From Roseiarcus sp963709185 (GTDB lineage: Bacteria > Pseudomonadota > Alphaproteobacteria > Rhizobiales > Beijerinckiaceae), in NCBI GenBank assembly GCA_963709185.1, contig CAVPVQ010000022.1:310001-374000 (forward strand): a stretch of 64,000 nt of DNA, read 5' to 3'. Positions 27,849 through 36,033 of this stretch are shown here, one piece after another (position 1 is the stretch's first letter; every line of letters begins with the position of its first letter). A model generated the notes under the pieces. It made no database searches, had not been told where the DNA came from, and saw nothing but the letters and a program-made list of their open reading frames with translations. The translations under genes and the position numbers were made by a program.

Positions 27849-29038
27849 TCGGTGACGGAGGTCTCGGATCTGTCGCCAGGCAGCTCCGGGACGATTGCGA
27901 CGTGGGTTCCGGTTCGCAAGTAATACTGGCCTTCCACCACTATTGTCTCGTCGGCCTCCAATCCGCGGTCGATCAACGCATCGTCGCCGATCGTCTGCCG
28001 CACGCGCACCCGTTTTGGCGACACCACCGAATCCTGGCCGACCGCCCACACGAAATCGCCCTTGGGTCCGTGCTGGATCGCTTCGGCGGGGACCGTGAGC
28101 CCATCGTGACGACTCTCGACCACGATCTTGCAGTCGACGAAATCGCCCGGCCACAGCTTGGATCGTTCGTTGGCGAAATTGGCCTTCAGCTTGATCGTGC
28201 CGGTCGCCGGATCGACAATGTTGTTGACCGTCTGCACCTTGCCGCGATCAAGCAGCGCAATCCCGTCTTGCTCGTAGGCGGAGACCGCCAGATCGGTCAT
28301 GCCCGAGGAAATGCCAGCCTGCGCCAGGGATTTCGCCGGCACGGTGATGATGACCGAGATCGGTTTGGTCTGAACCACGGTGACGATGTTGGTGTTGTCG
28401 GCGACGCGGATGAAATTGCCGGGGTCGACGTGCCGGATCCCGGTCCGACCGTCGATCGGAGACCGGATGATCGTGTTGTCCAGCTGATTCTGGGCGAACT
28501 TGATCTGCGCGTCGGCTTCGGCGATATCGGCGGTGTATTGGCCGACCAGCGCCGTCTCGCCGTCCGTCTGCTTCTGGGTGGCGAAATCCTTGGCCAGCAA
28601 CTGCTGATCCCGCCAAAGGTTGGTCTTCGCATTCTCGAGTTGCGCGGTCGCGCGCTGCTTGGCCGCCTGCCACTGCATGACGCGCGCCTCGTACGGCGCC
28701 GGATCGATGGTCACCAGCGGGTCGCCGATCTTGACGTCGTCGCCTTCCTTGAAGTTCAGGCGCAGGATCACCCCATCGACTTGCGCCTTCGTGTCGACGG
28801 TGTTGTACGCCTGCACCGTCCCGATGCCGGAAAGGAGGATCGGAACCGTCGACTGCTTGACCTGAGCCACGACGACGCGCACGGTTTCCGAACGTTCGGC
28901 GCCTGTGGCCGGGTTCGGCGGAGTCGGTTCGATCATCGCCGCCGCCCACCCGCGGATCGGGAAGTTCGGGCTCCACAAATAGAAGCCGCCGAACACCACC
29001 GCGGCCGTGGCTAAAAAGACGACATATCTTGCCTTCAT
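27845..29038 (-). CDS. RND periplasmic membrane fusion protein, MdtA-like
   Basis: This 397-residue adaptor links the RND permease to an outer-membrane channel. It has an N-terminal membrane anchor (MKARYVVFLATAAVVFGGFYLW), a lipoyl-like half-motif (VDTKAQVDGVILRLNFKEGD), a coiled-coil hairpin of moderate length (about residues 110-180), the closing lipoyl half (IRSPIDGRTGIRHVDPGNFI) and beta-barrel and proximal domains. The start at 29038 is the Met before the anchor. It is first in the exporter operon, with a promoter-like pair 65 bp upstream, and is divergent from the phosphopantetheinyl transferase gene. Confidence 0.92.
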   Translation of the reverse strand: MKARYVVFLATAAVVFGGFYLWSPNFPIRGWAAAMIEPTPPNPATGAERSETVRVVVAQVKQSTVPILLSGIGTVQAYNTVDTKAQVDGVILRLNFKEGDDVKIGDPLVTIDPAPYEARVMQWQAAKQRATAQLENAKTNLWRDQQLLAKDFATQKQTDGETALVGQYTADIAEADAQIKFAQNQLDNTIIRSPIDGRTGIRHVDPGNFIRVADNTNIVTVVQTKPISVIITVPAKSLAQAGISSGMTDLAVSAYEQDGIALLDRGKVQTVNNIVDPATGTIKLKANFANERSKLWPGDFVDCKIVVESRHDGLTVPAEAIQHGPKGDFVWAVGQDSVVSPKRVRVRQTIGDDALIDRGLEADETIVVEGQYYLRTGTHVAIVPELPGDRSETSVTE

Positions 29039-29102
29039 AGAGGCGCGCTCGCGAGAGATGATTTGGCCATCAGGGTAGCACGGATCGGCCGGTGGCGGTA
29101 GA

Positions 29103-29131
29103 AGGATAAAAGTTGGGTAATTTGAAGGCAA
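29103..29131 (-). promoter_or_regulatory. Sigma-70-like promoter of the exporter operon
   Basis: Read on the minus strand, TTGCCT (29131-29126) and TATCCT (29108-29103) stand exactly 17 bases apart and 65 bases before the adaptor start. Each matches the consensus at four of six positions. The stretch is clearly less GC-rich than its surroundings. Confidence 0.45.
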
Positions 29132-29177
29132 TATCGGGTTCCGCCGGCGTCTTCGGAGGACGTGTCGGGAGGCCCGG

Positions 29178-29924
29178 TTGAAGCGACCCGACCGGCCGCT
29201 TCGCCGCTTCGCCCCGCTCGCCCGGGACGAGATTACGGTCTGGTGGCTGTCCACCGACGCCGCAGGACCGGCGGATATCGAGCGCTGGTCAGCGACGCTC
29301 GACGAGGACGAGCGCGCGCGCGCGGCCCGCTTTCATTTTGACGCCGATCGTCGGGATTTCATCGCCGCGCACGCCCTGTTGCGCGCCATGCTGACATCCT
29401 GTCTCGGCGCTCCCCCCGACGCCTGGCGGTTTTCGATCGATGCGAACGGCAAGCCGGGCATCGACAACAGGCTCGCCGTTGGGGACGTCGCGTTCAATCT
29501 TTCGCATACGCGCGGCCTCGTCGCCGTGGCCCTCGCGTCCCATGGGGCGATCGGCGTCGACGTGGAGAAAATCGACGACGCGAAAGCCGATCTCGCGGTG
29601 GCGGAAGCCTATTTCGCGCCGGCCGAGGTTGAGCTGATGCGACGCGCGCCGGCGGCCGACCGGACGCTGTGCTTCTACCGTCTGTGGACGCTGAAGGAAG
29701 CCTATCTCAAGGCGATCGGCGCGGGGCTCGGCGCGCCGCTCGATTCCTTCGCGTTCACCCTGGAGCCGATACGCATTGACCTGGGCGCCGGGCGCGACGC
29801 GGCGCAGTGGCGCTTCGCGACCCTGCCGACGACCGGCAAGCACGTCCTCTCGGTCGCGGCGGGTCGGCCGTCGAACGAGACGGCGCGCTTCGCCGCCCGC
29901 GGCCTGGCGCCGGCCGATCTTTAG
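29178..29924 (+). CDS. 4'-phosphopantetheinyl transferase, Sfp type
   Basis: The 248-residue enzyme moves the phosphopantetheine arm from CoA to the conserved Ser of carrier proteins, as needed by the PKS at the left end. The motifs are in family order: GKPGI, FNLSHTRG, the metal-binding GVDVEKI, and FYRLWTLKEAYLKAIGAGL. The length is that of the Sfp/EntD-like two-repeat enzymes rather than the short AcpS. The start is TTG at 29178, supported by GGAGG five bases upstream. It is divergent from the exporter operon, 139 bp away. Together with the MbtH-like gene it supports an active assembly-line pathway in this region. Confidence 0.93.
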   Translation: MKRPDRPLRRFAPLARDEITVWWLSTDAAGPADIERWSATLDEDERARAARFHFDADRRDFIAAHALLRAMLTSCLGAPPDAWRFSIDANGKPGIDNRLAVGDVAFNLSHTRGLVAVALASHGAIGVDVEKIDDAKADLAVAEAYFAPAEVELMRRAPAADRTLCFYRLWTLKEAYLKAIGAGLGAPLDSFAFTLEPIRIDLGAGRDAAQWRFATLPTTGKHVLSVAAGRPSNETARFAARGLAPADL

Positions 29925-30065
29925 CCGGCCCGGCAAACCGTTGGAATTGCAGGGCCCTCCGCGTCAGGCGATGCAGCCGTCGCCCGCACGGCCTTGCGGA
30001 GCGCGGCCTGCCATGCCAAACGCTGGGCCGGCGCGGAAATCGCACCTCGCGGGGAAGGCGAACGG

Positions 30066-30671
30066 GTGACCCCGGACGAATACTTCAGGCAGATCGTGGA
30101 GCCGACCATCAACGAGATGGCCGCGAACCGCTCTTCGATGCGTCACGCCATTATCGCGTGCTTCGCGACCTTTCACACACTCGACTATCTCGCCGGGAAC
30201 AGGCGCCGAGCAGTTGTGCGGGGCGAATACCGCCGGCTTTCGCCGGCTTTCGCCGCCGTTGATCGCATTGCCCACGGCGCGGGTCGCAAGCCGTCTGCCG
30301 ATCGCCGCGCGCCGCCGCGCGGCGGCGCGCCAGGCGACGAATGGATGCATGCTCACAAGCATGTCAACGACGCGGCGATCTTCCTCAGGAACAAGATTCG
30401 CGAGCTCGATTCTTTACTGGACCAGCCGACGAACGACGCCTACTACGTCGTCATCCCGTTCGATCGCAACGCCGACGGCGACGTCCGGCCCGGCGCGGCG
30501 CAAGAGGCGATCAGCGCTGGCGCCGCCGAGCGACGGGCCCGCGCCCTCGCCGCCGAGCATGGCGGAGCGGTCGCGTTCTCCCGCCGCGGCGACCCGGTGA
30601 CCGGCGACTTTGAGGACCCGATCGTTCTGGCGCAGTTTGGCGAAGTGGATTTGAGCGCCTTGGGCGGGTGA
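30066..30671 (+). CDS. Hypothetical protein, possibly a composite
   Basis: The 201-residue frame starts at GTG 30066 with GGGGAAGG about seven bases upstream; an earlier Met at 29994 has no such support. I recognise no domain. The first part (VTPDEYFRQIVEPTINEMAA to CFATFHTLDYLAG) reads as a helical domain. The middle (about residues 70-100) is Arg/Gly/Pro-rich and looks like out-of-frame sequence. The last 75 residues (YYVVIPFDRNADGDV to FEDPIVLAQFGEVD) read like a separate small protein of rhizobial genomes, a weak recollection. It may be a fusion of two damaged genes. It stops 34 bp from the convergent secreted paralogue 3. Confidence 0.5.
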   Translation: MTPDEYFRQIVEPTINEMAANRSSMRHAIIACFATFHTLDYLAGNRRRAVVRGEYRRLSPAFAAVDRIAHGAGRKPSADRRAPPRGGAPGDEWMHAHKHVNDAAIFLRNKIRELDSLLDQPTNDAYYVVIPFDRNADGDVRPGAAQEAISAGAAERRARALAAEHGGAVAFSRRGDPVTGDFEDPIVLAQFGEVDLSALGG

Positions 30672-30705
30672 GCCGGTCGCCCCGGAATCGCCGGGGCGAG
30701 GCGGC

Positions 30706-32124
30706 TCAACGCGGGGAGGGGACGCCGCGATACAACCAGGCCGAATTGTGCGGCTGGGTGTTTCCGGCGTCGAAGCCGCCGGCGTAAAGCGTTCCCGGGG
30801 GATCGGAAGCGAATGGCGAGACGATGATCGCGCGTGTGGCCACCAGCGGCGGCTTGGGCGAGATGTTCGGGTCGAAAATCTCGCGCGAGACGTAACGGCC
30901 CTGGCAATCGCGGATGAGATAATACGCGCCGGGGGCCTTGTTGTTCCCTCCGATTGCGTTTGAGGCGTAGGGAGTCTTTGCGTCGTAGCCGCCGATCAGC
31001 AGCGAGGGGCATGAATTGCTCGGGTCCGGATAGGGCGTCATGTCGTTGTAAGCGATGATGCCGGCGATGACCTGGGTGCCCCAGATCTTTGTCAGGGCGT
31101 CGTTCACGTTGAGTTCGGTGACTGCTCGGAACCCTTCGCGCGGATTGATGCGCAGGATTTGTCCCTCTTCGCCTTCGGCGACGACCAGAAGCTCCTGTCC
31201 CTGGCCCGCCCGGTCGTCGATCGCGGTGAGGCCTCGCAGACCGCCGGACCCGTTGAACGGCAGATTGTCGCCAAAGGCGTAGACTTTTCTCCACGACGGC
31301 GAAGGGCCGTCCTGGCGCTCGTAAATGTCCCAGCCGACCGTCGCGTACAGCTTGCCGTTGCACTCGGCAAAGCTCATCACGCGCTGCGCCCTCACGAGCG
31401 TCGGCAGACCCGGCTCTGAGGCGGAGTCCCACCGAATCCCGCCCGAACCGGAAGCGTCGTAAGCGCCGCTGACGATCCCGTTGGGGTTCGTTCCGGCGAA
31501 GGCTCGCTCGATGCCGGTCGCCGCGTCGCGGTGAAATCCAAAGCTTCGAATCTGCGAGTCGGAGGGGGCGCTGGCGGCCAGATCGGTGTGCGTCCACCTC
31601 GCCTCGCGACCGTTCTTGGAGAAGACCTTCAGGCTGCCCTGCCGATCCCACATGCTCGCCAGCAGCACCGAACGCGGCGGCGACAGCGCCTGGCCGTTGC
31701 GATCCGAATGGAACTGGACCGCCTGAAGCGCGCCGATCGCCATGTAGCGATGCATGCCGCCGCCCATCCGGTCGTCGAACTGGCCATCCACCCGCCACGC
31801 TGCGGTCGGCGAATCCAGAGCCAGGACTTGCGGGCCGGGCAGGCCAGGATCCGACTGACGCGTATCGCGCCAATAGCCGATAGCCGCATAGAGCGTGCCG
31901 TCCATCGCGGCGAGCGCGCGCACTTCGGTCCCGCCAATCTGGGAGATTCCCCGGTTCGCCGAATCGACCGGCAGCGATCGCGCCCAGGCGATTGGCGGCA
32001 CCGTCGAGGCGCCGTTCGCCGCGTCGGCGACAACGCCGCCGCCGACATAGGCGGCTGCGCAGGCGAGCGCTGTCGCAATCGCCAAGCGCCTGAGACCAGG
32101 TCCAAGCTGCCTCATGATGACCAT
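30706..32124 (-). CDS. Secreted protein of unknown function, paralogue 3 of 3
   Basis: The 472-residue protein has a signal peptide (LRRLAIATALACAAAYVGG, cut near VADAANG); the Met at 32115 is an alternative start. It shares with its two paralogues the block IGGTEVRALAAMDGTLYAAI followed by GYWRDTRQSD, a central GGLRGLTAIDDRAGQG, IIAYNDMTPYPDPSN, and the end LYAGGFDAGNTQPHNSAWLY. The evenly spaced strand-like repeats suggest a propeller fold. A good promoter-like pair lies just upstream. It marks the right edge of the sulfotransferase/exporter region. Confidence 0.8.
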   Translation of the reverse strand: MVIMRQLGPGLRRLAIATALACAAAYVGGGVVADAANGASTVPPIAWARSLPVDSANRGISQIGGTEVRALAAMDGTLYAAIGYWRDTRQSDPGLPGPQVLALDSPTAAWRVDGQFDDRMGGGMHRYMAIGALQAVQFHSDRNGQALSPPRSVLLASMWDRQGSLKVFSKNGREARWTHTDLAASAPSDSQIRSFGFHRDAATGIERAFAGTNPNGIVSGAYDASGSGGIRWDSASEPGLPTLVRAQRVMSFAECNGKLYATVGWDIYERQDGPSPSWRKVYAFGDNLPFNGSGGLRGLTAIDDRAGQGQELLVVAEGEEGQILRINPREGFRAVTELNVNDALTKIWGTQVIAGIIAYNDMTPYPDPSNSCPSLLIGGYDAKTPYASNAIGGNNKAPGAYYLIRDCQGRYVSREIFDPNISPKPPLVATRAIIVSPFASDPPGTLYAGGFDAGNTQPHNSAWLYRGVPSPR

Positions 32125-32145
32125 CCAAAGAGCGGAGAGCGGTTG

Positions 32146-32174
32146 TTAATATCCTTGACAGTGACACGCTTCAA
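32146..32174 (-). promoter_or_regulatory. Sigma-70-like promoter of secreted paralogue 3
   Basis: On the minus strand TTGAAG (32174-32169) and TATTAA (32151-32146) are separated by 17 bases, and the -10 element ends 21 bases before the start codon at 32124. Both elements match consensus at four of six positions. Confidence 0.45.
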
Positions 32175-32245
32175 GCGAACGCCCCAATCCTCCAACGCGC
32201 CGCCGCAAACGCGCGACCGGGCGAAACGTTCCCCCCACGTGCGTC

Positions 32246-32956
32246 CTACGCGGCGCCGGCGAATATCGTCAGCCGGTCGGCGGCCTCGCGTAACGCCGCG
32301 CGCACCGGCATCTGCTCGACCGGCCCGGACCCGAGCGCGCGCTCCAGCGTCGCGAGCTTGGCGGGGCCTTCGATCTGGAGCGCCAGCGCGCGGGCGCGCA
32401 AGATCACCCGCCCCGACAGGGTGAGCCGCGGTTCGGGCGCGCCGGGCGCGTTGATCCGCACCACCAGCGTCCGCGCGCCGGGGTTGATCGCTTCGGCGAG
32501 ATTGTCGGCGCCGGGAAACCACGACGCAGTGTGGCCGTCTTCGCCCATGCCGAGAACCACCAGATCGGCCGGCAGGGGCAGATCGGCGATCCGCGCGTTG
32601 GCCGCCGCCAGCTCCTGATCGGGCGACAGGCGCGAATCGGCCAGCGGCGCAAAGCGCGCCGCCGCGGCGTTGCCGCGCAGCAGCGTCTCGCGGATCAATT
32701 TCGCGTTCGACCGCGGACTGTCGTCGGGCACGCAACGCTCGTCGGCCGGCGTGACGGTCACGCGGGTCCAGTCGATCGCCTGCGTTGCGAGGGCGGCGAA
32801 AAAGCGCGCGGGCGTCGTTCCGCCGGACACGATCAACAGCGCTTCGCCGCGCTCGTCGACGCCGTTCTGGAGGAGCTTCGCCGTCCATTGCGCGAAAGCG
32901 GCCGCCAGGGTCGCGCCGTCCGCAAAGTCGCGGCGTTCAGGTCTGGTCAAAATCAT
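32246..32956 (-). CDS. pgl: 6-phosphogluconolactonase
   Basis: The 236-residue enzyme hydrolyses 6-phosphogluconolactone, the step after glucose-6-phosphate dehydrogenase. Visible family blocks are LIVSGGTTPARFF near the N-terminus, VTPADERCVPDDSPRSNAKL, and VVLGMGEDGHTASWFPGA. The start at 32956 overlaps the zwf stop by four bases (ATGA), so the two are translationally coupled. The frame is open further upstream inside zwf but has no support. It is the last gene of the ROK-zwf-pgl operon. Confidence 0.95.
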   Translation of the reverse strand: MILTRPERRDFADGATLAAAFAQWTAKLLQNGVDERGEALLIVSGGTTPARFFAALATQAIDWTRVTVTPADERCVPDDSPRSNAKLIRETLLRGNAAAARFAPLADSRLSPDQELAAANARIADLPLPADLVVLGMGEDGHTASWFPGADNLAEAINPGARTLVVRINAPGAPEPRLTLSGRVILRARALALQIEGPAKLATLERALGSGPVEQMPVRAALREAADRLTIFAGAA

Positions 32957-34428
32957 TCGTATTCCTCGTTCCAGGTGCGTCCGTCGCGCTCGATCAACGC
33001 AATCGCCGCGGCCGGCCCCCACGTGCCGGCGGTATAGGGGCGCAGCGCTTCGCGCGACTGGCTCCACGCCTCGCGAATCGGGTCGATGAAGGCCCAGGCC
33101 GCCTCGACTTCGTCGCGCCGCATGAACAGCGCGGCGTTGCCGCGCACGACGTCCATCAGCAATCTCTCGTAGGCGTCGGCTGACGGCCCCGAAAAGGCCT
33201 TCTCGAAGCTCATGTCCAGCGGCACATGCTGCAGCCTCATGCCGCCGGGTCCCGGCTCCTTGATCATCAGCCACAGCTTGATGCCTTCGTTGGGCTGGAC
33301 GCGGATGACCAGGCGGTTGGCCGGAATGCCGTCAAGCCCCGATTCGAAGATGGCGTGCGGCACGCGGCGAAAGCCGATTTCGATCTCCGAAAAGCGCTGC
33401 GGCAACCGCTTGCCGGTGCGCAAATAGAATGGCACGCCTGCCCAGCGCCAGTTGGCGACGCCGACTTTCAGGGCGACGAAGGTTTCGGTGTCGCTCGCCT
33501 CCTTGCCGATGTCCTGAAGATAGGACGAGGCCGCCGCTCCGTCGGCAAAGCCGCCGCGATACTGGCCGCGCACCGTCAACAGCGATGCATTGGCGGCGTC
33601 GATCCTCGCCAGCGACTTGAGCACCTTCAGCTTTTCGTCGCGCAAGGCGTCGGCTTCCAGCGACGCTGGCGGCTCCATCGCCACCAGACACAGCAATTGA
33701 AGCATGTGGTTTTGCACCATGTCGCGCAGCGCCCCGGAAGCGTCGTAATAGGCGCCGCGGCCTTCGACGCCGAGCGTCTCGGCGACGGTGATCTGCACGT
33801 GGTCGATATGGGCGTTGTTCCACAGCGGCTCGAACAGCGCGTTGGCGAAGCGCAGCGCCATCAGGTTCTGCACCGTTTCCTTGCCCAGATAGTGATCGAT
33901 GCGGAAAATGCGCTGCTCCGGGAATACCGAGCCGATCTCGTCATTGATCGACGCCGCGCTCGCGCCGTCCCTGCCGATCGGCTTTTCAACGATGATGCGC
34001 GAGCGTCGCGTGACAAGGCCGTTGGCGCCGAGGCGTCTGGCGATCGGGCCGAACAGATCGGGGCTGGTCGCCATGTAGAACGCGCGCACCCGCTCGTCGG
34101 GTCCGAGCAGCGCCTTCAAGGTCTCCCAGCCCTCGTCGCCGGTGACGTCGACCGACGCGTAGAAGATGCGGTTCAGGAAACGATCGACATACGGCGCCGA
34201 GGCGTCGTCCGCGCCGCCGAACTTCAGCAGCGCGTCCCCGACCAGCGCGCGATAGGCGTCGTGTTCGATGTGACGGCGCGAAACGCCGATAATCCGGGTC
34301 GGTTCCTTGAACTGGTCGTCCTTGTCGCGATGAATGAGCGCCGGAAACAGCTTGCGATAGGCGAGATCGCCGGTGCCGCCGAACACGACGAGATCGAACG
34401 GTTCGACTTTTATGATCTGTGAGGTCAC
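32953..34428 (-). CDS. zwf: Glucose-6-phosphate 1-dehydrogenase
   Basis: The 491-residue protein oxidises glucose 6-phosphate with NAD(P)+. The nucleotide-binding motif is VVFGGTGDLAYRKLFPAL near residue 16, the substrate and catalytic block is RIDHYLGKETVQN near residue 178, and full length matches bacterial enzymes. It sits 19 bp downstream of a ROK regulator and overlaps pgl. The three probably form one operon feeding the pentose phosphate or Entner-Doudoroff pathway; no edd or eda gene is in the window. Confidence 0.97.
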   Translation of the reverse strand: MTSQIIKVEPFDLVVFGGTGDLAYRKLFPALIHRDKDDQFKEPTRIIGVSRRHIEHDAYRALVGDALLKFGGADDASAPYVDRFLNRIFYASVDVTGDEGWETLKALLGPDERVRAFYMATSPDLFGPIARRLGANGLVTRRSRIIVEKPIGRDGASAASINDEIGSVFPEQRIFRIDHYLGKETVQNLMALRFANALFEPLWNNAHIDHVQITVAETLGVEGRGAYYDASGALRDMVQNHMLQLLCLVAMEPPASLEADALRDEKLKVLKSLARIDAANASLLTVRGQYRGGFADGAAASSYLQDIGKEASDTETFVALKVGVANWRWAGVPFYLRTGKRLPQRFSEIEIGFRRVPHAIFESGLDGIPANRLVIRVQPNEGIKLWLMIKEPGPGGMRLQHVPLDMSFEKAFSGPSADAYERLLMDVVRGNAALFMRRDEVEAAWAFIDPIREAWSQSREALRPYTAGTWGPAAAIALIERDGRTWNEEYE

Positions 34429-34447
34429 TGGCGGCCCCTGCCGATTA

Positions 34448-35725
34448 TCACGCCTGCAGCCAATTGCCGGATTGGCCCGCGGTCAGCCCGCTCGGGACGT
34501 CCTTAAACAGCACTTCCCTGTCACGTGCAAAGTTGGCGATCAGCGGCAGCGCAGCGCCGCCGATCGCGCGCGCCTCGGCGCCGATCGCGCCGGCCATGAT
34601 CGCCGCGTCGGACAGGCCGCGCCGGTCGAGCTGCTCGACCCGTTCGGCGACCCGCGCCGTCAGGCGGTCGCGCACGCCGGTCGGCATCGCGCCGTCGACG
34701 ACGATCGCCGAGAAATCGATGACCGAGAGCGCCGCGACGCAGGCGTAGGCGAGCGCCTGCGAAGCATCCTCGATCCAGGCGTCCAGAAGCGATCCAAAAT
34801 CGCTCCAGTCGGCTGGCGTTCGCCAGATCGACGAAGGGTCAAGGCCCGCCGCCTCGACCCGCCGCTCAAGCTGATAGATCGAGGCGCAAGCGATCAACTG
34901 TGAAGGAGGATCGCCCGCCGGACCCGGCGCCGTCACCGGCATCGAGCCGAGCGCGCCGGCGTTTCCCGTGCGGCCCGGAAACAGGGCGCCGCCGATGACG
35001 AGGCCGCCGCCAACGAACGATCCGAGAAAGAAATACAGAAAATCGCGATGCCGCCATCCCTGGCCAAAGAAGAACTCCGCCGCGCAGGCCGAAGTCGCGT
35101 CGTTGCAGAGGATCACCGGGAACGCGCACAGCCGCGCGATTTCCCGCTCGATGTCGATGGTTCGCCACAGGTCCATGGCGCCCGGCGGCGCGCCGATCTC
35201 CGCGCCCCAGTTCCACAACTGAAACGGCGCTGCGATCCCCAGCCCCGCCACGCGACGAAGCTGCCTCGGCGACAGTGTCCGGGTGAACGAGGGCAGCGTG
35301 CGCGCCGCAAATTCGAGAATCAACCGGGGCGTCGGATAGGCGAAAGTCTCCTGGGCGCGCTCGCGCACGCGTCCCGTGAAATCGACCAGCACGAGTTCGC
35401 AACTCCGCCGGCCGATTTTCAGGCCAAACGAAAATGCGCCCTCCGGATCGAGCGAAAGGGGGACGGTCGGCTGGCCGACTCGCCCGCGCTGAGGCGCCTC
35501 GCGGCGCAACAAGCCGTCCAGTTGCAGGCGGTTCATGATCGCCGTGGCGCTCTGGACGGAAAGGCCGGTCAGCCGCGCCACTTCGATCTTGGAGAGTTGA
35601 CGGTAGCGGCGAACCAGCGAGAGGATCAGGCGTTCGTTGTAAACGCGCACGCCCGCCTGATCGGCGCCGCTGGCGATCGCCGCCGCCGCAGGCGGCTCAA
35701 GCCTTTCCTCTTGCTCGGGCGGCAT
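34448..35725 (-). CDS. ROK-family transcriptional regulator
   Basis: The 425-residue repressor-type protein has an N-terminal winged helix (about residues 28-90, with LSKIEVARLTGLSVQSATAI as the helix-turn-helix) followed by a ROK sugar-binding domain containing ILCNDATSACAAEFFFG and the glycine-rich GSFVGGGLVIGGALFPGRTG. The zinc motif typical of ROK proteins (CxCGxxGCxE) is not present where expected; the region reads GALGSMPVTAPG. It is divergent from frcB and heads the zwf-pgl operon, so it most likely controls both in response to a sugar taken up by FrcBCA. An 8 bp perfect inverted repeat in the gap is a candidate operator. Confidence 0.9.
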   Translation of the reverse strand: MPPEQEERLEPPAAAAIASGADQAGVRVYNERLILSLVRRYRQLSKIEVARLTGLSVQSATAIMNRLQLDGLLRREAPQRGRVGQPTVPLSLDPEGAFSFGLKIGRRSCELVLVDFTGRVRERAQETFAYPTPRLILEFAARTLPSFTRTLSPRQLRRVAGLGIAAPFQLWNWGAEIGAPPGAMDLWRTIDIEREIARLCAFPVILCNDATSACAAEFFFGQGWRHRDFLYFFLGSFVGGGLVIGGALFPGRTGNAGALGSMPVTAPGPAGDPPSQLIACASIYQLERRVEAAGLDPSSIWRTPADWSDFGSLLDAWIEDASQALAYACVAALSVIDFSAIVVDGAMPTGVRDRLTARVAERVEQLDRRGLSDAAIMAGAIGAEARAIGGAALPLIANFARDREVLFKDVPSGLTAGQSGNWLQA

Positions 35726-36033
35726 CGCGGCCTCTTGTTCTTGCCATATCGAGTGGGCGTGAACAGTCGCGCGAGGAAGCGCAGCGTCCAGGTCGCTCGC
35801 GCCGATGTCGCGGCGACGCTCTCGGCGCGCACCATGGGTGGACGCGGCGGCTGTGTCAATAATAATTCAGGCCGATTTATTTATCAATTGACACGGCGCT
35901 TGAATTTTGCGTCTATGACAATGCGACGGCGTGAACTGACCTTGCAAGGAAGTCGGCTTCGACGAATCGCCAAGGGCTCCGCGCAAAGCGCGACCGCCGC
36001 AGCAAAAACGCAATTCTTTCGGGAGGAAACTCA
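35726..36033. promoter_or_regulatory. Divergent control region between ROK regulator and frcB
   Basis: This 308 bp gap has no gene. It contains a low-GC island at about 35853-35930 with a perfect 8 bp inverted repeat, GTGTCAAT (35853-35860) and ATTGACAC (35887-35894), 26 bases apart. The right arm also supplies a perfect -35 hexamer TTGACA (35888-35893) facing frcB; a -10 of good quality is not obvious, with TATGAC 20 bases on being the best. A strong ribosome-binding site (GGGAGGAAA) precedes the frcB ATG. Repressor binding across the -35 would be a simple way to control frcB. Confidence 0.5.

Noticed and set aside
27849..28154. Extended N-terminus of the MdtB-like permease
   Set aside because: It overlaps the adaptor gene, is arginine-rich, and RND proteins start directly before TM1.
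32957..33274. Extended N-terminus of 6-phosphogluconolactonase
   Set aside because: It lies inside zwf and the family start coincides with the ATGA overlap at 32956.
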